A stretch of 64,000 bases of DNA from contig OY728122.1 in assembly GCA_963277665.1 (NCBI GenBank), positions 1,980,786,883 to 1,980,850,882 on the forward strand. Reading direction: 5' to 3'. The notes under the pieces are model-generated. The model made no database searches and was not told the origin of the DNA. It saw only the letters and a list, made by a program, of their open reading frames with translations. This stretch comes from Viscum album (taxonomy: Eukaryota > Streptophyta > Magnoliopsida > Santalales > Viscaceae). Made by a program: the position numbers and the translations under genes. Positions 51,588 through 64,000 of this stretch are shown here, piece by piece. How positions within the stretch are numbered: position 1 is the stretch's first letter; each line of letters opens with the position of its first letter.

Positions 51588-52563
51588 AATTCATTTAACA
51601 TAAATAAATTATATAATTTAAAAAATTTAATCAATCATCTTTCATTGATTTATCGAAATCCATAATTTCAAAACATAAATCAATAAGGTTTTTTAAAATA
51701 CATTATACATTAATGTGATTAAAATTATCAAAAAATTGTGTTTTTAACAATAAATCATCATGTATTCCCAACTAATTTTCATGAAAATAATTAAAATATT
51801 GATTCCATAAATTTATAGAATAAGTAAAAGTTAGAGTGCTTACACATACCCCATAACTTTTATAAAAAAGAAGAACATGGCCACAAGACTTCTAGATATT
51901 GGTTTCAAATTCCATTCCTTAAATATATCCAATCATGATACATATAAAAACACATCATAGATCACAAATCTATCCATCATAGTTCTAATCCAATGTTCCA
52001 TTCAAAAAAATGATAGGATCTAGAAGATAAAGGGTATGAATTTATAAAATTTATGTTACCATCAATCTCCAAGACCCATCATAGTTAAATTTATTAAAAT
52101 AAAGTTCCATAGGTGAAGGAGATATAAATAATTCCAGGAGGGATTGTTAGGATATGAATCCTGGCCAATGAGAGTGAAATGAGAGTTTTCATGTTAATAA
52201 TTAATAAAAATAAAATTTTTGAATAATTTATTTCATGTATCATTGATAGGATCCAAATTTCAAAAAACTTTGAGAAATATATTCATGTTCTACTATAAAA
52301 TTACATGGATACAAGACTTTTTATCACATAGTTTGGAAAAAAATTTCCCTAACCATAAACCTAGCTACCAACTCCCATATACTATTACAAAATTTCCAAG
52401 AGAAGTTTCAGAGTTTCCCATAACCATACTCAGACTAGGGACCATTAAAAACACTCCCAAACACAGAAAAAATATATAGATAATCAAGGAACTCAACCGA
52501 GTCATTGTTAAACATAAAATGACATAAAAAATTTTGAGGCAGCGTAATCAAGGGTGTAAAACA
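51588..52563 (-). repeat. 3' LTR piece of the outer gypsy element
   Basis: Its right edge is defined by ...GGGTGTAAAACA (52552-52563) next to CTCCCCAAAA. On the minus strand that is TTTTGGGGAG then TGTTTTACACCC, a polypurine tract followed by an LTR start. The terminal 80 bp resemble the end of the host element's LTR (AACTCAACCGAG and similar), so the two families are related. Its left part was displaced by the host element and should resume below 4704. Confidence 0.55.
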
Positions 52564-52573
52564 CTCCCCAAAA
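52564..52573 (-). other. Polypurine tract of the outer gypsy element
   Basis: Minus strand TTTTGGGGAG directly before TGTTTTACACCC. The downstream order of integrase to its right supports the call. Confidence 0.55.
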
Positions 52574-52831
52574 TTAGGATTTCGACCCAGCACCTTATCT
52601 TGTTTTCCATTATATGAATTGAAATTTGAATAAAATAAGTATCTAATTCAAGATCAATATTATTCCCTCGAATCAGAAGGGAATTATTTGTCTGGTAGTT
52701 CTACAATTGTGATATATGAAATACAATATGAGTCAAACATAAGCGGGGTGATAAAGATATTATATATAAAATTTAAACGATTTTTTTGTTTCAATCATAT
52801 TAATAAATATAATAGAGATATTATTTCATAT

Positions 52832-53402
52832 TTATATATTTTTAATTATTTCTATCCTTATAGAAAATATCACAAACAAATGATCTCCCATGTTTAGGGA
52901 TAAGGGTTGATGAAGAGTCACCATATAATGTGTTTGATGGATTTGGTCCAAACCCATCAATTTTAAAATAATATATATCTTATCTACCATCTCAGGAAAA
53001 AGGATGGGTCCCAATATTGAATTTTTTTCTAATGTATACACAAAAAATATGAGAAAAACAAGTATTACCATACAATTACTTGAATAGAACCATCTATATT
53101 AGGGAATGTGAAATGATTTTATATGAAAAAACAAATATGGAATAATTAACATTCTATGAGACACAAAAATACATAATTGAATAATATATTATATCTTCCA
53201 TTTTTAAAATTATTCACTATAATATTGTGTTATTTTGATAGTGATATGTTGTTCTCAAAGTCAATTGGTTTCCTTGATATTTTTTAATTGATAAAAACTT
53301 ATGAGAGGAAAAATGAGAATATTCGTTGGAGTAAATTGAATTTGGGTTTCCATGATATTTTACCACACCATGAATGTATATATTTTCCATGAGGACTACC
53401 AT
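52832..53402 (-). pseudogene. Outer gypsy integrase (decayed)
   Basis: The minus-strand frame at 53217-53402 has MVVLMENIYIHGVVKYHGNP, then a SHFSSHKF segment and a TLRTTYHYQNN segment. These correspond to the catalytic-core blocks IxLHGVPxSIVSDRDPRF and STAYHPQTDGQ. The frame at 52832-53071 has GPILFPEMVDKIY and LSLNMGDHLFV, the conserved region after the core (usually GPxxxxETxDKI and FxVGDxVFL). The core Asp of the DRD block is not preserved. Confidence 0.75.
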
Positions 53403-54229
53403 ATTTGATTCATGAAACAGAATATACTGAGATGAATTTTTGAGTCACTCTATGATCACATATATTAAATAAGTTTTATAAATAGTTCTCTATAAACCAT
53501 TGAAAATTTAAATATCTATCTGCTCCCATTTCCTTATAGGTATAAGAAGTTATTGAAACATTCCAACTCGTTATTGATTGTCATCCTTGATCTGTTGATA
53601 TGCTAGAAATTTTATAACATAATAAAAAACATTTTGTTTCAAATATATAAACACAAATGGGGGTATACATAATTTTTTAAGTCTTTTGGATGAGTGGTTG
53701 CACATTCCACTTAAAATTGTGATATGAATAAAGAAAATATGTATGAATATATTTGTGAATAACTATTTAGTCCTGAAAATACATCATTCTTAAATGGCCC
53801 GAAGGCCTTCTTTTTTATTGAGTGTTGATAACCCCCTTTCAAGGGATAAGGGGGAACCCTAATGAGGCTCGTAGGATTAGAGATAACATGACCCATAGGT
53901 ATTATTAAATATATAGACTATCCATGGAACTTATCCTCACCATCTTCCCATATAGTTCAGTTTTGTAATGATATCTCAATTATTAGGTTTTGATATAATT
54001 GAATTTACACCAATATCCAATAATGGAGCATCCATTTCTTTTTCCAAAAAAATCACATTTATATGTAATAGGAAGTAAGATATATTTATCTTTATACAAA
54101 GTCCAAACCAAAATTTTATCCAAAATCATACCCATCAATTTCCAATACTCTGAATCTTATCTGGTTAAATAAATATATATCTTATATAATAAATTACTAT
54201 ATACTAAATTTATATTTCTAGGTATGTAA

Positions 54230-54750
54230 ATAAATTTAATGATGAACATTCAAATATATTTCATTTATCCACTATGTCTTATGTTCATATCCATTTTGTG
54301 AGAAAATGTGTTTCACGATTTTATAGTATATGAACACTATTAACTTCTGACTAAATAAATAATGATGAATTATTTTAAAAAAATGACCAACATATTCAAT
54401 ATATGTCTTGTGTCAAGAAGGATTTCTATAAAGAAACACACTAATGAAATATAATGCCCCTTTTCATAAGTACATCCAAGGGAAACTCAATACATGGTAA
54501 ATACCCAATAAAGAAATTATATTAATCTATTAATCCATAAAATTTATATATATCACAAATAATTTCATTAGAACGTCTATAGAGATGGTAGCTTCCATCA
54601 ATTTCGGATCTACTAGTATGCATTTATAAAAAATTACATGTACAAGTGAACAGACATCATGTATCCAAAAATATATTGATTTTTCCAAAATTATATGTTC
54701 TAATAAAGACCCCAAAAATATATATACATGTTCCTTATATTCCATTATAA
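54230..54750 (-). pseudogene. Outer gypsy RT C-terminus and RNase H remnant
   Basis: The frame at 54530-54745 contains an EHVYIFLGSLLEHIILEKSI stretch and CILVDPKLMEA. These match the end of gypsy RT (EHLxxVLxxLRExxLYAKxSKC ... GIxVDPxKIEA). About 230 bp further along, near 54286-54325, the minus strand reads KIVKHIFSQN, the counterpart of TDHKxLKxIFxQ in RNase H. The RT catalytic motif was not found with confidence. Confidence 0.7.
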
Positions 54751-56049
54751 TTTTATAATAATCCTAAATGTCATCCAAATGTACCACAATAAATGGGTCG
54801 GTGTATCATAGATAGAATCTAATAAATAATTCTATGAAAATTTTTAGCTAATTTGTAATATAAAATGGATTTATCATGTATTCATAATAAATATAGTGGC
54901 TCTATATCATTGTTTCAAATTATCCATCTACTAAACCTAGAGTTTTTGTTACCTTGACCATAGATCAGTTTAGTAACAATTGGTATACCTTGAACTGATA
55001 AAAAATATAATCAATTCTTGGAAGAGGATATCAACTCATTATCATAACAAAATTTAGTATACAGTGACCAACACACAGTTATAAAAAATAGTCAACATTA
55101 TTGAAAAAAATAAATGTGATAGACCAAGGAAAATTATTTGGTTTATTGAACTACATAATTTCCAATTAATCCAATTAGGCATTCAATACCCTTAATTATA
55201 TTTGTTATATTCTACATTATGTATGGGAATTAGTAATAATACTTGGGAAAAGATAAAATGAAATTTCTGATTAACTTTAAGGTGAAAATCTATTTAATTT
55301 TTTTAGAAAATCTTAAGTATACCAATCAATAATGGTGGGAACATGTATTCTCTCAATTATGTCATTAGTCCCCTATGTGACATAAAATAAATGATAACAA
55401 ATAGTTAAATTAATTTCTTCTAATGGTTCTAATTTTCTATCCTTCAGTTGTAAGGTTCCATTAAAAATATGTACCAACCCATCAAAGAGAACTAAACATT
55501 ACTCATCCCTAATAAAAATAGATATGAGTCTAAAATTAAAGTAGAAAATCCTTGCAATGGATTAATTAAAAAAATATAAATTTCCAAAAATGGAAAATTC
55601 GAAAACACAAAAGTCACAATTGATGGTTTTAGAACAAGAAACACATTTAAATCCCCTTAAATCTCAGTACATGAAAGGATTATGTATGCACCTTTAAAGA
55701 TGAATCAACTAAGTATAAAAAAACTCTTGGAAAATAATACATGACTAAATAATAGTTTTTGATCCACTACTATCATACCATTATATAATGGTTGAGTTAA
55801 TAATATTGTTACCATGTATAATAAATGTAATTGATTGAGCCTCTATTATCATCTCCTTAGCACCACACAAGTTATGACAAAATCCTCATTTCTGATGCTT
55901 CCCTTCAGTTTTTTTATTTCCTATGGAGTCGTTATGTTAATAGAATCATATTGGGTCACTAATTTGTTAGAATGAGAATAATTTTTATGCAATCATATAG
56001 AATAATCAAAATAATTAAGAAAAGAAGGATATTTGTGACAATAAACTGA

Positions 56050-57340
56050 CATTAAACATTTAAGGAAATAACACTAATGATGTCCCATTTTATTACAGTT
56101 GTGACATGATTTGGGTGGTTACATAATTTCGTAATTATTTTTATCTTATAAAGAACATTACATAAATATGGTATTGCTACTATGGAATGGAGGAAGGATG
56201 ACTTATCCAATGGTTAGATTCTGTGATATCATACCACTATTGAAGTATTTTTCCCTCTTCTTCTTGTTCCACGATTTATAGTTCCATCATATTCCTTGGT
56301 AGAAAAATATATATTTTCCATCGTGATTCCCTATAACATCTCTTTTTACACTATCTAATCATAATCTATTTTTAGGATAATTAATATAATTAAAAAATAT
56401 ATTATAATAAATTTCATATCAATGTCTAGACATGAATAAGAGTGTATTAAAGGATTCACTAATAGCCATATCTTGATAAAAATGAACTAAATTCATAAAA
56501 ATATCCATAAATTAACTCAATAATTTATTTTCATTCTTTTTATTGAGGATATATATCACTATTTCTATTATGAGGATCTTTAGGTATATTATTTTATTGA
56601 AAAATCTCCAAATACCTCTCATAAAATACCTTATATGAATTTAGATTTTAAAGCTAAATACCCCAATTAGAATAAAAGATCAACCATCATGTTGACTAAA
56701 ATTTTGATCTTTATATTGGATAGTTTTTCAAGGTAATGAAAGATACTTTTCAGTATATTAATCTAGGATTCAACAATTTTTGTTTCTGAAATACCTAGAA
56801 CTATTAGTGGATTATATTTTTAAAATATCACAAAACAATCCTCTTTCCATTATTTTTCATTTTTCCCCTGAACATCAACTTCAATTTATTAATAATTCTC
56901 TTGTCAAGATTTTTGTTAACATGTTGTTTTGTTGAAACAAGAATCTCTATGGCCACCTTGTGTGAGTATTTAGGACAAAAAAATTAGTTCTATTTTTCAA
57001 TTGATAAAACAAAACACCACATTATCATAAATTATTAATAATCTAATGTCTTATAATATTATAAATCAACACAAGTAACAACCAATATAATCAATATCAA
57101 TGATTCATAAAATAATCATATGAATAATATAGACCTATTGGAATGTCTTATTACTAATTCGTGATATTATAGGCTCATTAGCTAAACCCGTTATGATTAG
57201 TTGGAGGCACTCCTATAGGTGTCTCAAAATAACTTTTTGACATCTAAACATGAATATAACATGAGTTTCAACATAATGAGTTTAGCTATGTGATTTTATA
57301 TAATATAATTAATGTTATGGAATTTTATATCTCCTTGATA
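56050..57340 (-). pseudogene. Outer gypsy gag remnant
   Basis: At about 56058-56105 the minus strand reads CHNCNKMGHH, a stop, then Cys: a zinc knuckle with a shortened last spacing. The position right of the RT remains fits gag of a minus-strand element. The upstream capsid part is unreadable. Confidence 0.5.
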
Positions 57341-58320
57341 CAATTCCAATACAGTGGACAAACCAAAATAGAATCAAAATGAAATGTCTCAACACTATCC
57401 ATATCCTTAGAAAGAGACTATTTTCCACTAACCTAATGCGATGTTCCCAGAGAAAAGGATGATAATGTATTCCAAGGGACTAATAAACCATTGATAGGTT
57501 ATTTTCTGTTGGAAATAAATCAAAACCTTTGATGATTAAAATAAAACAACCAACTATTCTATATGATGCATGAAGTATAAAAAATTTGAAATTAGATGAA
57601 TAATATAAGAAAATTGTCACATATTAAAAATGGAAACAAACAAATATAATAACAAGTCACTAAAGGAATGTATAGACCTTCACCATGGTGGAATCATTAA
57701 AAATATGAGTACATGACCTAAACCAATGATCATACTCCAAAATGGTACATCAAGTGGCTCCACTTGAAAAATATAAAATATTTTCATTTTTAATATTATG
57801 TAAAAAAAATCTAAATACTCAGAAAAATGGACATGCAGGGGTTGAGTAGTCAAACTGGGTAGGAAATCAAAAAAAATCCTAAAAAAGCAACATGGAAAAG
57901 AAACCAAAACATAAAATTTAAATATTAAAAATTAAAAATGATATAAAAACATTTAAAAAGATTAAAAAATAAAAAAATAAAAAATAAAATATGAATCATC
58001 TATGATTTAATTCTGATTGGAATACCCAAAACATGTCATCTCAACCACTCACATATGCATGATTGGAGATAATCAAAAACTCATGAGTAAAAACTCATCA
58101 AACAACCACATGATCAGTAGGTGACCATCCACTAAGTCGAAATAGTATTTATCATCACACTGAGTCTTTAATGGAAATGTTGTAACATCCTTACTTGAAC
58201 CAAAAGATCTAAGTTTGAATTCATCATGACTATAGGTGAGCATCCCTATACAGCAAATTCCACTGAAATATAATGAGAATCAATTGGAGAACCATGGGGA
58301 GTAAATACCCTAAATTTATC
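57340..58320 (-). repeat. Probable 5' LTR start of the outer gypsy element
   Basis: Minus-strand GGAATTGTATCAAGG (57332-57346) could be a decayed primer-binding site, which would place the LTR edge near 57350. Inside it, GATGTTCCCAGAG at 57440 and ACCATGGGGAGTAAATACCC at about 58291 resemble GAAATGTTCCCAAGAG (about 4765) and CAATGGGGGAGTAATAATAC (about 5200) of the host element's LTR. The far end was not located. Confidence 0.35.
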
Positions 58321-61300
58321 TTCACAATAACAATACATATCGAAATTTATTACAATATAAAAATCTGAGTAAGTGAAAAACAATAACAAAAAAATTGAAT
58401 AAAATAACCCAAATAAAACATAACTAAATGGTCAAGCCTTCATAAAATTTCACCAATCTCCCACTGGACAATTAAAAAAAATAATAAATTATTGTAATAA
58501 GTCTATGTTTTATCAGCTAAATTCATCCATATTTCATTCATTCACAAAAGTCATAGAATTATACAATTGTAGTAGATAAAAATAATAACCCATCCCACCC
58601 TATACAAACAATTAGCGAGGGCTTCTTAGTTACCAAATTAGAATAGACCCCTAACATTGGTGTGAATAATACTTATTAATACGCAACCAATATTATCATT
58701 TACCAAATTTTAATATAAATTATATGGCATGTGGTAATCTTAATAAAAAATATAACATGTAATATATATCGTTGAAAGAAAAAATATTATAACTAAAACC
58801 CAAAAATGAAAAAAATACCATATAGAGAGTGGATAAGAAAATACAAAGAATCCTTGAAACCTTGAGTGTACATTACGTGGATCGATACTCATATGTTTGT
58901 ACACTAGATGAAAATTTTAAATTCACCTAAAAAATTGAAAATAATAATGAATCTAGTTATTATAATCTCACTACTGTTATGATTTACATCATCAAGAAGA
59001 TTTAGTATTATATTAATTAATCCTCTTGATCTACACTAATTTTAAATAATTAAATTTAATCCATGTTCAATCTATAAGAAACAACTCATCACATCTAATA
59101 TATGTTCTTATTAATTTCCATCACACTCCTGTTATGTGGCTAAAAAATTAGCATGAAAAACCAAGACAATATATCACTATTATTGAGCATCAATTTTCTG
59201 AACACCACCTTCATCTTACTTGACACACCACAATGTATTCAACTGTTTCCCTCTAGAATTTTAAAACCCTCTAAAATATAGAAATCATCATACAAAACAA
59301 CATTATATTTGTCAAACAACACACTCGGTTCATTTTAAATCTATGAAATATGATTCTAAAAAAACATTGGTTGCCATTCTATACCAAAACCACATTCTAG
59401 TTTTAAAAAATGGAAATGGGTCTTATCGGCCTACATAACATGAAATTATAGAATTCTTGATTGAATCATTTTAACGTAATCACATATATAATATTAAAGA
59501 TGATGGTATTAATATGTTTCAAACCCACGACCAATAGGTTCATTAAGATACACTAGTCATTTGATCATAATCGTTAACTTGAAAATATTTATGGCCAAAA
59601 TAACTGATGATCCATAGAGAATCCAATCATGATGAACTAAACCTAAAAGGGGTAATTAAATAAATTATACCTCTTGATGAATACACAAAAAATGTTTTTT
59701 TATATATTGATTCAAAAAACTGTGGCACCATCCATGATGCTCTTAGTCGTCAGACAACAAAACAATGATTTTATTCATTCTTAGTCTATACTAATTTTCC
59801 CATGTCCAAATCCCAAATATGATATTCATAAAAAGATACATATTAGTCGATATTATACATTAAATTTGGAAGTAGATACACTTAGATACTCTACAAATTA
59901 GATTTTAAATTCTCCTGATCAATCAATGTTCTGTCTTTTATAGGCGATAAGGAGAAACATTTCACAAGTTACTAGGTTGATGATCTTAATTAATGAAGTA
60001 TCCTTATTTTCATATCATAATTCTTTCATCAGTCTATCCACCCTAGGACTAGTCATCACAGATCATAATGGATAAGTGAGATCATCCATTTAACCAATTT
60101 CCATTGAATGAAAAAAGAACTACCAACACCTATAATGATTAAATTTCCATCCACTAAACTAAATGATATATTTTTTATGTGAATAATATCATCCCATATC
60201 ATAATTTAAGGTTTCATAACTCAACCCATAATGATATTTTCCCCCTATGTAAACTACTACAATAAGCCCATGTATCTCCATTAATGACAACCTAGGTTGA
60301 CCACACTATGATACATTGGTCCATTGTAAAGTTCATCATCCCCCAAAGAGAAAACTCCATAATAAAATTCCACCAGGGTCCCAAACCCTGTTAATATAAT
60401 TTAATGTCAACTGATTTCCAATACCATGGTTGATCCCTATTAAAAAACAATGGTTTTCTACCATCATGAAATCTACCTGATTCATCTAGAGAACAATCAT
60501 TTTATAGATGTTCAGTACTATTCCACACATTAAAAGATCCATATGCAGCCAGTTGTTGAATCCTTACATGTCCAGGAATTCCCTTCATTGAATGAAAACA
60601 CAACTTGTTACTCTAACATAGTGAATTTTTCACAATTCACCGATATCTAATATATTCTTGAATTCTGTGACATCTAAAAGTGAACCACAAGGTTTGAGAT
60701 ACAACAAACAAAGAAATCTCAATTCCACCATATAGAAAATAATGTTTTTTCTATTACATTTGACCATGAATAACACCTCACATCAGTGATAGACTAATTA
60801 GAAGTGAATTCAACAATATAGAAAGGAAAACATGAATTAGGAGTAGTATAATTAGAGTTACTTTATATTCTCAAGTTATAATAATGGTTATAAGATGTTT
60901 CCTTAATCCTTAATAAATTTACACACATGAACATGGAATTTATCAAATGAAAACCAACCCTCTACATTAAAATTTACTATCCCTCCATAAGGAATATCCT
61001 CACCTTGGATACTACCAAATAGTGTGATTCACTGACCAATTAGAAACCAAAGACAAATTTATATTGAATCATGGTATTTCCCACAACCCATGTAACATTT
61101 CATTATGGGTGAAAAATCACAAGACATCATTTTCAAAGAAATCCAGCAAATTCAACAAATGTGTTTACATTTAGAATAACCATGTTGATAGTTAAGGGCT
61201 AATAGATCTATTAAAATGAGTTCCACTATTTGATAGATGTATCAAATCTCATAGGATGCATATAGAATCATAATCATTTAAAATATCCAACAAATACTGA

Positions 61301-64000
61301 TATAATGTTCCTACTAATGATGTTGTATCTCAAAAATTGCCCATCAATCCATGTTCCAACACTTGTGCACAAAGGGTCTATGTTATTTTCACTATCATTT
61401 CCCTCATTGTCAGCATGGATAACTACACCATTGTATCACATAACTTTATTTAATAATTATACATGCATAATTTTTCAAAAGAAATAGTTTCTAAAAATCA
61501 TATTTTCAACCACAATACAATCTATTTACACCAAAACTGATAAATCCACCATCATTAGTACAATAATAGAGATTCAAAATATATAGCATGAGAATACTAC
61601 ATGCTAAATATGATGCATGTCACATCCCTTTCTAATATTAATTCTTGTAAAATTAATACCAAATAAAAAACCATAATACCCATGTGCATCACATGAGGTG
61701 TAATCACATTCATCAATAATCATTAACACTAAATGTATCAATCCTACTCCGTAGTATTCCAAAAATCATTCGGAATTTTTTTCTTGAACAACCATACCAT
61801 GTTTTATCATAATATACAACACATTCCTCTATAAAATGATTACTAACACCAAAAAAATTTTATAAAACATAAAATCCTATGTTGTGATTCCATTTTGTAA
61901 CATGTCGTCCTAAAACATTTGGTCTGACTCATAAATCCACATGATCAGGGGTTTTCTTCCCCATACTCTACGAGTAGATGAATAACAATGGTGGTCTATA
62001 GTGGTGCCATCGGTATACCTATACCCTCAATTATATTAAGAAATAACTATAAATAACCAATCATATAAAAACATTATATTAGATTACATGGAAGAAAATA
62101 GTATATGAACTGTATGAATAAATACACCAACAACATACCTGAATAGTCAAACCTTAAAAAAAATATGAATCACCCACTGAATCGATCTATTATAGACACC
62201 CAATTAGGGTGTGAGAAAACTTTAGAAGAACACCACAAATAATTTCTATCATGGAACTAGTAATTTTTAGTATAATGAAGTATGATAAGAATAAAAATAA
62301 TTAAATATGACATACAGAAATACATAAACATATCAAATAATCACAAAATAAAAACAACTATATATTATGTGTTAATGTGCTTTCCAAGCTTCCATGAACC
62401 CTCAGTTGCACCTTCTTCATCATAATTCAATTATTAATGTAAATATGGTTTTAAAAATTTATCACCACATGTCAATAATCATTTCCAATTTTCCATCACC
62501 ATTTGGCCCCTTGTACTAGTCATTCCATGTTCTACCATTATGGAAACACCACACACCCTAACCAAAAAGTGCCCATTATAAGAAATACTACATGCCCGCC
62601 CTAATGATGGTCGTTATCATGGAATTTTCACTACCAAACCTGATGGTGGTTGTTATCCTTGAATGATGGTATGTCCTACCTAACATGCATTAAATAGTTT
62701 GATAGTAACATCGGTCATATAATTAATTCAACAAATTTTCCATATGGAGGACATAATCTTTTTGTAGTCATGGTATAATCTATTTTCACCAATGTGTCTG
62801 TGATCCAAGCCATAACATCTTATGATCCATTGTTTGTAGCCATCTTAATATCTTTACACATCCCCTACAAGGGGTTATCTATCTTGGATTAAAACCGATG
62901 TTCATCCTGATACATAAAGAACATTCCAAAACATACACAATACTAAAATAAATGAATATCATAGCAAGGGAAAATATGTTATATCATTAATAGATCTTAG
63001 GAGTTTACACACACAGAGATATATATTTGAACACTATCATGCATTACCAAAAAAGTAAATTATAACATAGGATAAAATAATAGAGAAAGGATATACATAT
63101 ATTATGTTCAAATAATATCATGGAGAAAAAGTATCCAGAGAATGGTATATTTTATCATCATGAAAAATTAAATCAATCTACATCTTAATTGTTTGTGAAA
63201 CAATCATCATAAAGGGTATCAAGGGTCATCCGATAACATATATTTCAGAAAACCATCAATCATGGTCTCACATTCTCTAGGTAACACAGATAATAACCAC
63301 AAATAAATTAGAAACCATGTAAACTATGTAATCCATTACTGATTAGGGAATCCATAATTGGATCCTATCACTATAGTGCAAAAGGAACCTCCATGGCACG
63401 TGGATATTCGCACTAATAAATTATACAGCTTTTATTTAGTTAATTCATACTCAAGGAATATTAATTAATTGATCATTACTTTTTATTCACAACACATTAT
63501 GAGGAATGGGTCATTCTAAATTTTTTGGAAAACATCTATCAAATGAATATAAACTAACAATAAACATATTTTAGAGTTTTTGTAACCACCTATACCAAAA
63601 TGGTGTCAATACTAGACTATGAACATGATACCATTTTCTTATTCATCCAAGAATATTCATATTCTAATGATCACCACATGTCTCTTCTCATGACAAAGAA
63701 TTAAAATTAATTATTTATTTAAATATTATATTTAATTAAATGATGACACCAAGAAATATTCAATAAAGACAGATGATATCCCAAAATAAATTTTAGATAT
63801 CACTACCTTGATAGAACCATAACCAAGCATCCATTGCATGATAGTCTTGAACTCATGAATTCATCCCATACCAAATATATCTTATATGGAAAAAAAGAAA
63901 TAACTTATTTTATATATTTTAATTTTAATTTTTATCGATAAACAAACCACATGAAATAAATTAACCATAATTTAATCCAATAGATTTCAATCCACTCTTG
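58321..64000. other. AT-rich right flank, no recognisable gene
   Basis: No coding domain, RNA gene or clear repeat edge was seen on either strand. Short blocks near 62.5-62.7 kb (CACTACCAAACCTGATGGTGG) faintly recall the TTTCCAAACCTAGTGGTAC block of the host gypsy LTR. Part of this may therefore be long LTR or other retrotransposon sequence eroded past recognition. Confidence 0.45.

Noticed and set aside
58191..58200. TGTAACATCC as the LTR edge of the outer gypsy element
   Set aside because: No primer-binding site lies to its left on the minus strand, and flanking similarity to the host LTR places it inside an LTR rather than at its end.

Overview
The window looks like nuclear intergenic DNA of a land plant. 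It is strongly AT-rich and holds no intact host gene. It is filled with old LTR retrotransposons nested inside one another. The plant assignment rests on three things: gypsy polyproteins of plant type, primer-binding sites that match plant initiator-Met tRNA (TGGTATCA...), and an F-box-like captured gene. The species cannot be named. Nearly all open frames longer than 60 codons are chance or fossil frames.

Layout, outermost to innermost. (1) An outer, badly decayed Ty3/gypsy element on the minus strand. Its 3' LTR edge is at about 52563, with integrase at 52.8-53.4 kb, RNase H and the end of RT at 54.2-54.75 kb, and a gag zinc knuckle near 56.1 kb. (2) A second Ty3/gypsy element, also minus strand, at 4705-51587, with 2.07-kb LTRs and recognisable gag, protease, RT, RNase H and integrase remains at 44.6-49.4 kb. 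It appears to have landed in the 3' LTR of the outer element. (3) Inside the left (3') LTR of that element, at 5234-42827, a 37.6-kb head-to-tail array of a large-LTR, non-autonomous retroelement on the plus strand. The array reads LTR-internal-LTR-internal... with six LTRs of about 4.78 kb and five internal regions of about 1.45 kb. The whole array has a single 5-bp target duplication (TTTTC), and the sister LTR of the host element at 50041 preserves the empty site. (4) Two later insertions with target duplications of their own: a 738-bp tRNA-headed SINE-like element at 28106-28843 (in LTR 4) and an 857-bp GC-rich LINE-like fragment at 37675-38531 (in LTR 6).

Each internal region of the array has a primer-binding site, a 230-codon F-box-like pseudogene where gag-pol would be expected, and a polypurine tract. 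Copy 2 (16383-17072) has only one in-frame stop. The other four share a stop at codon 40 and carry further damage. The most notable content is this retroelement family, which carries a host-type gene and has expanded into a tandem array from one insertion site. The flanks 1-4704 and about 58.3-64 kb show no recognisable gene.
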